Positions 26,015-35,631 of a DNA stretch of 64,000 nucleotides are shown here, in pieces. Position 1 is the stretch's first letter. The number at the start of each line of letters is the position of its first letter. The position numbers were made by a program, and so were the translations under genes. Source of the DNA: Aurantimonas sp965217685. GTDB taxonomy: Bacteria > Pseudomonadota > Alphaproteobacteria > Rhizobiales > Rhizobiaceae. The DNA is taken from NCBI GenBank assembly GCA_965217685.1, contig CBDCIZ010000003.1, positions 2,480,001 through 2,544,000 on the forward strand, read 5' to 3'. The notes below the pieces were generated by a model. The model was not told the DNA's origin. It searched no databases and saw nothing but the letters and a program-made list of their open reading frames with translations.

Positions 26015-27340
26015 ATGGACGAACAGACTTTCGACGTCGCCATCGTCGGCGCCGGTTTCACCGGGCTGGCTGCCGCCTATCGTCTTGCCGACAAGGGATT
26101 TCGTGTTCGGGTCGTAGAGGCGGCACAAGACGCCGGCGGTCTGGCGGGCACGTTCGAATTTGCCGACGGAACGCGAATCGAGAAATTCTATCATCACTGG
26201 TTCAACAATGACGTCTACGTCCCGGAGTTGGTGAAACAACTCGGCCACGAAGACGACATCATGACCATGCCGTCCCGAAACGGCATGTATTTCAACGGCC
26301 GCCTGTGGAATTTGACGACGCCGCTGGATTTGCTGAAATTCACCGCCTTGCCGTTCTGGGACCGCATCCGTCTGGGTCTGATGGTATTTCAGGTCCGCAG
26401 GATCAAGGACTGGCGCCAGATCGAAAACCTGTCCGTACGAGAATGGCTCGAACCGATTGTCGGCCGCAACGTCTATAAAGTGGTCTGGGAGCCGCTGATC
26501 CAGTCCAAATTCTCGATTCACGCTGAAAAGATCAGCGCCGTCTGGTTCTGGAAGAAGCTCGTCTTGCGCGGGAGCACCCGCGATAAAACCGGCGGTGAAC
26601 AGCTGGCCTATTTCAAAGGGGGCTTCGGGCGGCTTGCCGACATCATGGTTCAGGCGATTCGGGCCAGGAACGGCGTGGTGGATTTCGGCATGCCGGTTAC
26701 CGGTATCGAGCTTGACGGTCGCCGTGTGACCGCCTTGCTGACGCCCGAAAGCAAGATCAAGGCCCGATCATATCTCATGACGCCGGCGTTTCCGATCATT
26801 GCCGACATCTTTGAAGAATCGGGCGAGGACGCCTGGTTGAAAGCGCTTCGACGCGTGCGCTACCTCGGCAATATGTGCCTTGTTCTTCGTCTCAATCGCA
26901 GTCTCTCGGATACCTACTGGTTGAACGTGAACGATCCCGGCTTTCCCTTTGTCGGCATCATCGAGCACACCAATTTCGACTCCCCTGACAACTACAAGGG
27001 ATCGCACATCGCGTTCCTCTCGCGCTACCTGCCGGTCGAGGATCCGGTGTGGGAGTACGGCGAGGACGAATATGCGGAGTACGCTTTGTCGCATTTGAAA
27101 CGGATGTTTCCGGAGCTCGATTCGTCGTGGGTTCAGGAATACCGGATGTGGCGCTCCGAATATGCTCAACCGGTGACCGAGCGCGGATATTCGACCTACG
27201 TGCCTGGCCGCGAAACGCCTTTTGAAAACGTCTTCATCTCGACGATGGCCCAGGTCTATCCCGAGGACCGAGGCACGAACTACGCGATCAGGGAAGGCAA
27301 TCAGGTTGCCGATCAAATCGCTTCGCTCGTGCGTGCGTGA
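26015..27340 (+). CDS. FAD-dependent amine-oxidase-like oxidoreductase
   Basis: 441-aa flavoprotein with N-terminal Rossmann FAD motif VAIVGAGFTGLAAAYRLADKGFRVRVVEA and the GGLAGT(F) loop of protoporphyrinogen oxidase/UDP-galactopyranose-mutase-like proteins. C-terminal VYPEDRGTNYAIREG closes the FAD site. Homologues of this type are often encoded beside lipid-linked glycan genes; the substrate is not known. It starts 16 bp after the LPG-synthase-TM gene. No membrane segment. Confidence 0.85.
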   Translation: MDEQTFDVAIVGAGFTGLAAAYRLADKGFRVRVVEAAQDAGGLAGTFEFADGTRIEKFYHHWFNNDVYVPELVKQLGHEDDIMTMPSRNGMYFNGRLWNLTTPLDLLKFTALPFWDRIRLGLMVFQVRRIKDWRQIENLSVREWLEPIVGRNVYKVVWEPLIQSKFSIHAEKISAVWFWKKLVLRGSTRDKTGGEQLAYFKGGFGRLADIMVQAIRARNGVVDFGMPVTGIELDGRRVTALLTPESKIKARSYLMTPAFPIIADIFEESGEDAWLKALRRVRYLGNMCLVLRLNRSLSDTYWLNVNDPGFPFVGIIEHTNFDSPDNYKGSHIAFLSRYLPVEDPVWEYGEDEYAEYALSHLKRMFPELDSSWVQEYRMWRSEYAQPVTERGYSTYVPGRETPFENVFISTMAQVYPEDRGTNYAIREGNQVADQIASLVRA

Positions 27341-27830
27341 GGCATCTGCGGAAAGGATCGGCCGGTTTTGCGATCGACGACCGGATCGCACGTCGACGCG
27401 GGCGTGGTTGTCTGCGGTTCGATCGCCGCGCCAACTGCGTTCCTGATCGGGTTTCATCGGTTCGATCGACGAAATGCAACGATTGCGGCATCCTGCACGA
27501 CCGCGTCTTTATTGTCGGCCGTCCTTCTGGGGGATGGGAGATTTCGATGACATCTGCCGACGTGGGGCGACAGAAACCGTCGCCTGACAGGTTGCATCGA
27601 CTGTCGACCACCCGGGCGCACGACCACCCGGGCATACGAACCATTTCGAGGGGCAGGAGGGCCGCTGCCTCAGCTTGTACCGGATTGCTTCGACCGCTGT
27701 CCGATCACCGATTTAGTCCTCGTGCGCCGCGCCGGCCAATTGGGGAATGAACGTCGACCGTCCTGACCGTATCCGGGTCGGGTGTACACAATCCAAAAAA
27801 CCTGAACGCGAGACAAGGAAACAGCGACGA
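27341..27830. other. Non-coding spacer, 490 bp
   Basis: No frame here shows convincing coding bias. A 13-bp direct repeat (CGACCACCCGGGC at 27605-27617 and 27621-27633) is the only structure noted. It probably holds the promoter of the membrane protein gene that follows. Confidence 0.4.
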
Positions 27831-29639
27831 ATGCGTGCCCCAAATCTGATCGTCATGCACTGCGCCGCGCTGACAATGCTGTTGTTTCTGTTTGGGTTCG
27901 GGGTTTATTCCACAAGCATCGACGTCGCGCACCATTTCCTGCTTATCGACTTTCTTTCGCATGAGGATCCCGCCGGAATCGCGAAGGCCGATTGGATGGG
28001 GCCTATGCGAACCTATCCAACAGGCTCGCACTGGATCGCGGCTGCGCTTGGACTGCTCATCGGATCGCCTTATGCCGCGATGTGGGCGCTTTGCGTCGTC
28101 GGCGTCTATGTCAGCTATTTCGCCCTGGCGCGTCTGTGCCAGCAGGACCTCGGAATTTTCGGCCTCCTCGTATTTGTCGGCCTGGTCATCCTGGTCGTGC
28201 CGTCCGGAACGTTGATCGCCGATCAGATCGTCGATAATTTCTTCTATTCCCAAATGATCGGGTCGGCGATCCTATTCTGCTTGCTGCTCTTTGGCATCGG
28301 CTTGGCATCGAAAAGCGATGCCGGCGTCTACGTCCTGGCGTTCGTCGGTGCTCAGGCTCTGATGTGGATCCATCTCATCCCTGCGCTCGATCTCCTCGGC
28401 ACCGTTGCCATCGCCATGTTCTTTCGACTTGGACTCGATGCCTTCGCAGGACGGCAAGTTCTGCGTCGCGCCGGGTATTTCCTACTCTTCATCGTTGTCG
28501 CAGCCTTGGGAACTGTGCTGCATCCCTCGTTTAGTGCCATGCGCGAGCTGTCTTCGAACGATGGAGGTCTCAAGTTCGGCATTCCGCCATTGTGGATCTA
28601 CATGATCGGTCTGGCGATCGCGTTAGTGGCAGGGCTTTCTCTGATGGTGCGGCGTGGCGCTGATCGGCAACGGGCCGACGAGTGGATCGTGGCAGCGACC
28701 CTGGCCGCATACGCCCTGATGACCGTACAGCTCCTGATGTTGAACCTGATGGGAGAGGGGTCCATTTACGCAGTCAAGAAGCATTTCTTCGTCGTCATTC
28801 CGTTGACGGTCGTCAGTCTGGCACGCGCGATTTCGCATCTGGCGCGCTCTCACCGTTTTGCGTTGCGCGACTTTCCGATCGCGGCCGTCGTATCGGCGTT
28901 CTTCGCAACGTTCGTCAATTATCCTCGGCAACCTGTGATGCCGATACGCGACGTCACCCGTCCGCTCGACTACGCGAAGGCGGAAGTTGCGACAGCGTTG
29001 CCGTTCTTTCAAGACGGCAACATCGCGGTAACCGCCAGCTCGGTCGACCGCAACACCCAGTATATCATCAATCTTACGACCTTTCATGTTCCGTCCGAGA
29101 CTGCGCTCAACCTGCTTTACAATAAGAATTACGGCACCGATATCGGTTATCTGATGACGGATCGGACTCCTTCGCTTGTCGCAGGCTGCGACACTCGCTT
29201 TGCCGAGACAAGTCTTTATGCGATCGTTCCTTTCGACTGTCCTTCAATCGTCATTCCCGACCGCACCTATTGGTTCAACGTAGGTGGAAGCGCGATCACA
29301 TTCAGCGGCTGGTCTAAGCCGGAGGCCGATCACCGCTGGAGCGATGGCGATTCGAGTTCGCTTGCTCTTCATCTCCCGCCGGACAGGCCCCCACATGACA
29401 GGTGTCTTGTTCTCGACGGCTACAGCTATGGGCCTCAGACGATCGCGATAACAACAAGTGAAGGCAAATCAATCCAGCCGAAGCTCGACGGATCAGAAAA
29501 AATCGAAGTACCGCTGGGGCGCGCACGCGGGCCGATCGAAATCAGACTGGACTTTTCCTCGCCGAGGAGGCCGAGATCTTCGGATCCGCGTCGGTTGGCT
29601 TATGCTTTGCGTTCGTTTAAACTCGCCGACTGCAAATAG
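27831..29639 (+). CDS. GT-C-like polytopic membrane protein
   Basis: About 602 aa. Roughly 9-10 hydrophobic segments fill residues 1-380, and a periplasmic-looking C-terminal part (about 400-602) has a jelly-roll-like stretch (RCLVLDGYSYGPQTIAITTSEGK). This resembles GT-C-type or O-antigen-modifying membrane proteins with an extracytoplasmic sugar-binding domain, but no diagnostic catalytic motif was recognised. The start at 27831 has AAGGA 11 nt upstream; an ATG at 27747 is an alternative. Confidence 0.65.
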   Translation: MRAPNLIVMHCAALTMLLFLFGFGVYSTSIDVAHHFLLIDFLSHEDPAGIAKADWMGPMRTYPTGSHWIAAALGLLIGSPYAAMWALCVVGVYVSYFALARLCQQDLGIFGLLVFVGLVILVVPSGTLIADQIVDNFFYSQMIGSAILFCLLLFGIGLASKSDAGVYVLAFVGAQALMWIHLIPALDLLGTVAIAMFFRLGLDAFAGRQVLRRAGYFLLFIVVAALGTVLHPSFSAMRELSSNDGGLKFGIPPLWIYMIGLAIALVAGLSLMVRRGADRQRADEWIVAATLAAYALMTVQLLMLNLMGEGSIYAVKKHFFVVIPLTVVSLARAISHLARSHRFALRDFPIAAVVSAFFATFVNYPRQPVMPIRDVTRPLDYAKAEVATALPFFQDGNIAVTASSVDRNTQYIINLTTFHVPSETALNLLYNKNYGTDIGYLMTDRTPSLVAGCDTRFAETSLYAIVPFDCPSIVIPDRTYWFNVGGSAITFSGWSKPEADHRWSDGDSSSLALHLPPDRPPHDRCLVLDGYSYGPQTIAITTSEGKSIQPKLDGSEKIEVPLGRARGPIEIRLDFSSPRRPRSSDPRRLAYALRSFKLADCK

Positions 29640-29832
29640 TTGCACCCGAAGAATGCCCGTGCGAACGTCGTCTGCTTGGCGGTTCAGTCTAACGAAGCTC
29701 AAGACGCCGTTTTATCGGGATCGACCCAATTGCGGCGTGCCGACATCAATCCGACAAATGCGTATTTGATGGACATGCGATCAAGTTGTCGATGGCAGGG
29801 GTCTCTTCGGCGGAGAAGTTAAAACACTGCGA

Positions 29833-31371
29833 GTGAACGGATTGACGGCAAAATTGCAGCCTTTCGAGGCGATACGGGAATTGGTCTGGTCGGCACGTCA
29901 TTGGATCGCCGGGCGCAAGAGTGGTGGTGCGCGATTGTTCGGGTGGTTGTTGCGGCCACGGCGGACCGTGCAACTGGTCTGTATCCTGTGCCAAGGCGAG
30001 TTGTTGCGCACTCGCACTCAATTCAAATGCCGGAACTGCGAGGCTGCCTATCCAGTCGTCAGCGGCGTGCCGATCATGGCGCCGGCGACGACGGTAACGC
30101 GGCGGATGACATTGCCCAGCGAGGAGTTTGCGACGAAACTTGCCGCGTGCGGCCCCGCCGGCATCAGGGCGGGCAAGAAAACCCTCGACGCGCTCAGAGA
30201 AGGCTTCACCCACGCGTTCGCCTTTGTGAATCCTGTGTTGCAATCGGAAAGCGGGCAGTTTCTCGACCGGTTACGGTCGTCGGGCTACGAGATTCCTGAA
30301 CCATTCGAACAAGCGTCGGCTGCGGAGCCGGAGGTCGAGGCCACGGTAACGCCACAAGCCGTCAACATCGCATGGCAAGCGGTGGTCGAAGGCCGCGCCA
30401 TTACGTGGCGATCCCGTTTCGTGACAGGCGAACGTGACGCGTTCAACGTCCAGATCGTCAATCAAGGCCCGTCGACGCTTTCGTCGAGCGGCGCGACGCC
30501 GTTTTACATCTCCTACCGTCTCATCGGCAGCGATGGCCATGAAATCGAGGGCCATCGCACACCGATCCTGATCGATCTCGCTGTCGGAAGAGGAATTACG
30601 CAACCATTGCGGGTTACCATGCCCGACGAACCGGGCGAATATCGCCTCGACATCGTACCGATGATCGAAGACCTGGCTTGGCTGAACCCGATCGACAGTC
30701 GTGACATCGAGGTCTTGCCTTCCGAACGGGCATCCGAATCCGATGCCCGCTCTCCCGATCAGGCCTTGCCGGACTGCACGATAACGGACACCGTCCGAGA
30801 GTATCTGGACGATCACACCAACGCGATCGAATTGCTTTCCGGTTGGCTGAAGGAAATCGATGATTTCGATGGAACGATCGTGGAGATCGGAGGTAATCTG
30901 CATCCGATGTGTTCGGACATTCCAGGTGTCGAGGTCATCAACATCGACATCGATCCATTCGGGTTGCTGACATCGGAAATCCTGTATGGCGGCTTGCGAA
31001 GTGTGCGCAACGTGGTCGGCGACGGCACGGCGTTGCCATTTGCCGACGGCTCACTATCCGCGATCGTGCTGATCGCCACGTTTCATCATTTCCCAGACCC
31101 TGTCGGCCTGCTCCAGCACCTGTCGCGAAAGCTGAAGCCTTCAGGACGCCTTTTTCTTCTATGCGAACCGGTCGGTCATGTCTTTGCCGACGCGATGCCC
31201 GAAGGCTTCTTGCGTGAACTGCAGCATGGTGCATACGAACAGGCCTTTTTGCCTTGGGAATACGCGCAGATGCTGGAACAGGGAGGATTCAAAGTCGTCG
31301 GAGGCGTCGTCGATCGGGGTTCGGCAAAGCTCGTGGCCGCCCCATCGGCGTCGCACGCCATGGCCTCCTGA
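29833..31371 (+). CDS. Zn-ribbon / beta-sandwich / SAM methyltransferase fusion
   Basis: 512 aa in three parts. (1) A Trm112-like zinc ribbon with Cys50, 53, 66 and 69 (CILC...CRNC, then AAYPVVSGVPIM). (2) A middle beta-rich domain, about residues 175-300 (FNVQIVNQGPSTLSSSG... PFYISYRLIGSDG), resembling Wzt-C/Ig-like carbohydrate modules. (3) A C-terminal class I methyltransferase (GTIVEIGGNLHPM, VVGDGTALPFADGSLSAIVLIATFHHF, L-x-P-S-G-R-L-F). Probably methylates a glycan component, with the middle domain binding sugar; this is inferred. GTG start. Confidence 0.75.
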   Translation: MNGLTAKLQPFEAIRELVWSARHWIAGRKSGGARLFGWLLRPRRTVQLVCILCQGELLRTRTQFKCRNCEAAYPVVSGVPIMAPATTVTRRMTLPSEEFATKLAACGPAGIRAGKKTLDALREGFTHAFAFVNPVLQSESGQFLDRLRSSGYEIPEPFEQASAAEPEVEATVTPQAVNIAWQAVVEGRAITWRSRFVTGERDAFNVQIVNQGPSTLSSSGATPFYISYRLIGSDGHEIEGHRTPILIDLAVGRGITQPLRVTMPDEPGEYRLDIVPMIEDLAWLNPIDSRDIEVLPSERASESDARSPDQALPDCTITDTVREYLDDHTNAIELLSGWLKEIDDFDGTIVEIGGNLHPMCSDIPGVEVINIDIDPFGLLTSEILYGGLRSVRNVVGDGTALPFADGSLSAIVLIATFHHFPDPVGLLQHLSRKLKPSGRLFLLCEPVGHVFADAMPEGFLRELQHGAYEQAFLPWEYAQMLEQGGFKVVGGVVDRGSAKLVAAPSASHAMAS

Positions 31372-31758
31372 TCGGTCGTGGCTATGGACCGGTATTTTGC
31401 CATCGAGGCGCGGAACGCTAAGGCTTAGCGTGCTGGTTTGATCGTATCATATCCACGATGTCGAAAACAAAACGATACGTTTCGAGGCGCTCTCGACCTC
31501 ATAAACAAATGTGCAGGTGAGAACTCATCGCTTGTTCTTCGCTCAAATCCCAAGCGGGCCGACCCATATGCGAAATCGGTTTCCCTCTCCGCATGTGGGT
31601 ATCACTTGTCGAAAAGCGCCAGCCATGGGGGGTATCGATCCCGGCTCCCAGGCGCGGGCTTGGATACACTTGCACCCCACAGGCAACAGGCTTAGCCGGG
31701 CACCTCGATGAAGCGTGAAGCGCCATCCTCAATTTCAACGGACTTTGATCGCTAGACC
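31372..31758. other. Intergenic spacer with a 17-bp palindrome
   Basis: 387 bp without a credible gene. At 31415-31431 ACGCTAAG and CTTAGCGT form perfect 8-bp arms around one base; there is no T-run, so an operator or weak hairpin is as likely as a terminator. The promoter of manC probably lies here. Confidence 0.4.
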
Positions 31759-33210
31759 ATGTCGAATTCTCCATCGCCTCAAAACGCGTCCCTGATAGTC
31801 CCGATCATCATGGCCGGGGGTGCCGGAACGCGCCTTTGGCCGGTGTCACGCGATACCATGCCGAAACAGTTCATCGGGCTTCTCGATGGCGGGTTGTCGA
31901 CCTTCCAGGCGACGTTGCAGCGCTTCGCCGACCCGCGTTTCGCACCGCCGATCGTCGTCACCAACAATTCGTTTCGCTTCATTGCCGCCGAGCAGATGGA
32001 AGCGTTGGGGATCAAGGGCGATATCGTCCTGGAGCCGGAGCGGCGGGATTCGGCGGCCGCCGTCGCGGTCGGTACGGTCATGGCAAGCGAGCGCTCGGCC
32101 GAAGCGATCTGCATCGTCGTCGCGGCCGACCACGCCATCCAGGCGACCCAGGCGTTTGCCGACGATTGCATGATGGCGGCCAAGATCGCCGCCGACGGCC
32201 CGATCATGACCATCGGCATCGAGCCGACCTTCGCATCGACCGCCTACGGCTATCTGGAGCGGGGCGAAACAGCCCTCGGCGCGCGTGCCCACGAACTTGC
32301 CCGCTTCGTCGAGAAGCCGGGCCGCGAGACCGCCGAGCGCTACGTCGCCGAGGGCTTTCTCTGGAACAGCGGCAATTTCATCTTCTCGGCCGCCTCCATG
32401 CTCGAGGAAATGGAAGAGCATTGCCCCGAGGTGCTGAAGGCCGCGTCGATCGCCGTCGGCCGGGCGGTGCGCGACCTCGATTTCCTGCGTCTGGATGCCG
32501 ACAGCTTCGCCAGGGCGCCGACGATCTCGATCGACCACGCTCTGATGGAGAAGACGGGACGGGCCGGCGTCATCGCCGCGTCCTTCGACTGGTCGGATAT
32601 CGGCGCGTGGGATGCGATTCACGACCTGAAGGAGAAGGATCGGGACGGCAATCGCCTGGAAGGGCCGGTCGCCGTCCTCGACACCCGCAACTCCTTCATC
32701 CGCAGCGAGGAGATGCTGACGACGGCGATCGGGCTCGACGACACGATCGTCGTTGCCACTCATGATGCCGTACTGGTCGCCTCAATGGCGCAGGCCGGGC
32801 GCGTCAAGGACATGGTGGCCCAGCTGAAGCGCGACGGGCGCCGCGAGGCGAGCGAGCACTTGCGCATCTATCGGCCCTGGGGCTGGTACCAGCGCATCGA
32901 TCTCGGCGACCGCTTCCAGGTGAAGCATATCTGCGTCAGGCCGGGCGGACTCCTCAGCCTGCAGCGCCATCACCACCGCGCCGAGCACTGGATCGTCGTT
33001 CACGGCACCGCCGAGGTGACGATCGACGACAAGATCAAGTTCTACCACGAGAACGAAGCGGCCTATCTGCCGATCGGCTGCGTCCACCGCTTGCACAATC
33101 CCGGCAAGATCGACCTGAAGCTCATCGAGGTGCAGGTCGGCAGCTATACCGGCGAGGACGACATCGTGCGCATCGAGGACGTCTACAAGCGCCAAAGCGC
33201 CGACAATTAG
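31759..33210 (+). CDS. manC: Mannose-1-P guanylyltransferase / mannose-6-P isomerase
   Basis: 483-aa type II phosphomannose isomerase/GDP-mannose pyrophosphorylase. N-terminal nucleotidyltransferase AGGAGTRLWPVSRDTMPKQF, then FVEKPGRETAERYV and FLWNSGNFIF; C-terminal cupin isomerase domain RPWGWYQRIDLGDRFQVKHICVRPGG... QRHHHRAEHWIVV... CVHRLHNP. Makes GDP-mannose for surface glycan. No manB/algC is visible in the window. Confidence 0.95.
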   Translation: MSNSPSPQNASLIVPIIMAGGAGTRLWPVSRDTMPKQFIGLLDGGLSTFQATLQRFADPRFAPPIVVTNNSFRFIAAEQMEALGIKGDIVLEPERRDSAAAVAVGTVMASERSAEAICIVVAADHAIQATQAFADDCMMAAKIAADGPIMTIGIEPTFASTAYGYLERGETALGARAHELARFVEKPGRETAERYVAEGFLWNSGNFIFSAASMLEEMEEHCPEVLKAASIAVGRAVRDLDFLRLDADSFARAPTISIDHALMEKTGRAGVIAASFDWSDIGAWDAIHDLKEKDRDGNRLEGPVAVLDTRNSFIRSEEMLTTAIGLDDTIVVATHDAVLVASMAQAGRVKDMVAQLKRDGRREASEHLRIYRPWGWYQRIDLGDRFQVKHICVRPGGLLSLQRHHHRAEHWIVVHGTAEVTIDDKIKFYHENEAAYLPIGCVHRLHNPGKIDLKLIEVQVGSYTGEDDIVRIEDVYKRQSADN

Positions 33211-33538
33211 CCGGCGACCCGGTTCGACTGCCGGGAGCGAGCGGGGGCTGAAGGCTCGCGGGCTGTTCGCCGAGCCGTTACGGCGGTTTGACGCCTCCCG
33301 CGCTGCCGGCGACGCGATCGGCTGGAACTTCGCGTCGATCAGCGACGCCGTCCGGTGCCGTCGTCGACATGATTTGCGAGGGCGCCATCCAGCGAAGGAC
33401 GGCAATGGCCGCACGGTCCGCCAAATTGCCGTATTGGTCCTTTTTGTCGAAATGCGTAAGTTGAGTCATTGCCGGCCGGGCTCTCGCCACGACGATGGGT
33501 TTTATGGGGACGGCCCGATCGAGAAACCCAGGAGGACC
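33211..33538. other. Non-coding spacer, 328 bp
   Basis: GC-rich sequence between manC and the dehydratase gene. No gene, repeat or clear terminator was recognised. Confidence 0.35.
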
Positions 33539-35605
33539 ATGATCGTTCGACTGAAGCCCTTGCGCCGAATGGTGACGACGCGCGGCACCGCGCTCGCGCA
33601 TGACGTCATCATGGGATCGCTTTCCATGTTTCTCGGGCTGTTCCTGCGGCTCGACATCGCTGCGATTCAGATCAGGGTCGTCGAATACGCGCTGATCTGC
33701 GTCGCTTTCGGTGGCATCGTCGGTGCCGTGGGGCTGGCCTTCGGCATGAACCGCGGAGTCTGGCGCTACGCTTCGCTTCCCGATCTCATCGCCATCGTGA
33801 AGGTGGCGTCGGCCTCGATCGCGATCTTCATCGTCGCGCATTTCTTCCTGGTGCGGCTCGAAGCCGTGCCTCGATCGTCGATGGGCATCACCTGGGCCTT
33901 CCTGATCGTCCTTCTCGCCTCGCCGCGCGCAATGTATCGGATCTACCGCAACCAGCGGGACTCGCGCCGCGACCGCGTCGCGGAGCGCACGCATCATCGA
34001 CGGGTGCTGTTGATCGGCGCCTCGGACAACGCCGATCTCTTTCTGAAGACCATCTCGGAGCGTTCGGGCTCGGCCTTCGACGTGCTGGCGATCGTCGACG
34101 AGCGCGGGCGTCGGGTCGGCCGTTTCATCCGCGGCGTGCCCGTAGTCGGTGGCTTCGACAATCTCCCGCAGATCCTCGACCGTTTTCGGGCCCAGGGGAA
34201 GGCGCCGGACGCGCTGATCCTGACGCGCTCGCGGGCGGAATTCGAGCGCCACGTCAGCATCGAACGTCTCGTCGAACTGGTCAGCGAGCAGGGACTGGAA
34301 CTCCTGCGGCTGCCCAACATGCTCGACATGCAGGAGATGAATGCCGATTTCGAGGTGCGGCCGGTTCGGCTGGAGGACCTCCTCCAGCGGGCCCCCATCC
34401 AGCTCGACACGCCGCGCATCGCCGCCATGATCAAGGACCGCAAGGTGCTGATCACCGGGGCGGGCGGGTCGATCGGATCGGAACTCGTTCGCCAGATCGC
34501 CGGCTTCCAGCCATCCGAGCTGGTGCTTTTGGATGCCAGCGAGTACCTGCTCTACTCGATCGAGCAGGACGTCAGGGTCCGGTGCCCGGAGCTCAACACC
34601 ACCGCTTTGTTGTGCAATGTGCGCGAGCGCGAGGCGATCGAGCGGATCATGTTGCAGCACCGGCCCGACGTCGTCTTCCACGCCGCCGCCTTGAAACACG
34701 TGCCGGTCGTCGAGAAGCAACCGATGGAAGGGATTTTCACCAATTCCATCGGAACGCGCAATGTCGCGGAGGCGGCGACGCGTGCCAAGGTCGCGGCGAT
34801 GGTGATGCTGTCGACCGACAAGGCGGTGAATCCGTCGAGCGTGATGGGAGCGACCAAGCGTATCGCCGAAATGTTCTGCCAGACCATGGATCTGAGCCAC
34901 AAGTCCGGTGGCACGCGGTTCATGACCGTGCGCTTCGGCAACGTGCTCGGCTCCGCGGGCTCCGTGGTGCCGCTCTTCGAGAAGCAGCTCAAGGCCGGTG
35001 GGCCGTTGACGATCACCCATGCCGACATCGAACGCTATTTCATGACGATCCCGGAGGCCTGCCTTCTGGTGCTGCAGTCCGCCGCCTACGGTCTTGCCAA
35101 TCCGGGAGAGCGTGGACGCATCTTCGTGCTCGACATGGGCAAGCCGTTCAAGATCGTCGATCTCGCGCGCAATCTGATCCGCCTGTCAGGCCTGCGTCCC
35201 GACATCGACATCAAGATCGTCTATACCGGCCTTCGTCCAGGCGAAAAGCTCTACGAGGAGCTGTTCGACGCGCGAGAGACCCTGGTGAAGACCGAGGCGG
35301 ACGGAATCATGATGGCGTTTCCGCGAGCGATCGAGCCAGGGCTGGTGATTCGCATCTTCAACGAATTGCAGCGTCTCGTCGACGCCAATGACGTTCCCGG
35401 CGCGCTGCGGTTGTTATGCTCGACCATTCCCGAGTTTCGGCCGGGCCATGATGCCTCGGCGACGATGCACGGAACCGGATTTGCGAGCGGCGACGGTCCT
35501 TCGGGCGAAGAGGGCGTCGATAGGAAGCCTTTGAGCATCGAGGCGGTCACCTCGAGCATCACTCCCGCATCCGCCGGCTTCGGATCCGTCTCGGAAAAGT
35601 CCTGA
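33539..35605 (+). CDS. WbpM/CapD-type membrane nucleotide-sugar 4,6-dehydratase
   Basis: 688 aa. Four predicted N-terminal transmembrane helices (about residues 20-125), a CoA-binding-like Rossmann domain (VLLIGASDNADLFLKTI), then the catalytic SDR domain: VLITGAGGSIGSELVRQI, STDKAVNPSSVMGATKRIAE (Met replacing the usual Tyr, as in WbpM/FlaA1-like enzymes) and MTVRFGNVLGSAGSV. Usually dehydrates UDP-GlcNAc to start UDP-deoxyamino sugars such as QuiNAc or FucNAc. The start at 33539 has AGGAGG only 3 nt away. A long C-terminal tail (about 60 aa) looks disordered. Confidence 0.9.
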   Translation: MIVRLKPLRRMVTTRGTALAHDVIMGSLSMFLGLFLRLDIAAIQIRVVEYALICVAFGGIVGAVGLAFGMNRGVWRYASLPDLIAIVKVASASIAIFIVAHFFLVRLEAVPRSSMGITWAFLIVLLASPRAMYRIYRNQRDSRRDRVAERTHHRRVLLIGASDNADLFLKTISERSGSAFDVLAIVDERGRRVGRFIRGVPVVGGFDNLPQILDRFRAQGKAPDALILTRSRAEFERHVSIERLVELVSEQGLELLRLPNMLDMQEMNADFEVRPVRLEDLLQRAPIQLDTPRIAAMIKDRKVLITGAGGSIGSELVRQIAGFQPSELVLLDASEYLLYSIEQDVRVRCPELNTTALLCNVREREAIERIMLQHRPDVVFHAAALKHVPVVEKQPMEGIFTNSIGTRNVAEAATRAKVAAMVMLSTDKAVNPSSVMGATKRIAEMFCQTMDLSHKSGGTRFMTVRFGNVLGSAGSVVPLFEKQLKAGGPLTITHADIERYFMTIPEACLLVLQSAAYGLANPGERGRIFVLDMGKPFKIVDLARNLIRLSGLRPDIDIKIVYTGLRPGEKLYEELFDARETLVKTEADGIMMAFPRAIEPGLVIRIFNELQRLVDANDVPGALRLLCSTIPEFRPGHDASATMHGTGFASGDGPSGEEGVDRKPLSIEAVTSSITPASAGFGSVSEKS

Positions 35606-35631
35606 GCCATGCTCGGGATGTGGGCAGCTTG

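Noticed and set aside
27605..27633. Two 13-bp direct repeats considered as a CRISPR or iteron array
   Set aside because: Only two copies 3 bp apart in GC-rich spacer; no array, leader or cas/rep gene.
31415..31431. 17-bp palindrome considered as a rho-independent terminator
   Set aside because: One-base centre forces a weak 7-bp stem and there is no T-tract; kept only as a palindrome note.
33278..35020. 580-codon minus-strand frame opposite the WbpM-like gene
   Set aside because: The plus strand encodes a full SDR dehydratase with motifs and a strong SD; the antisense product is unrecognisable.
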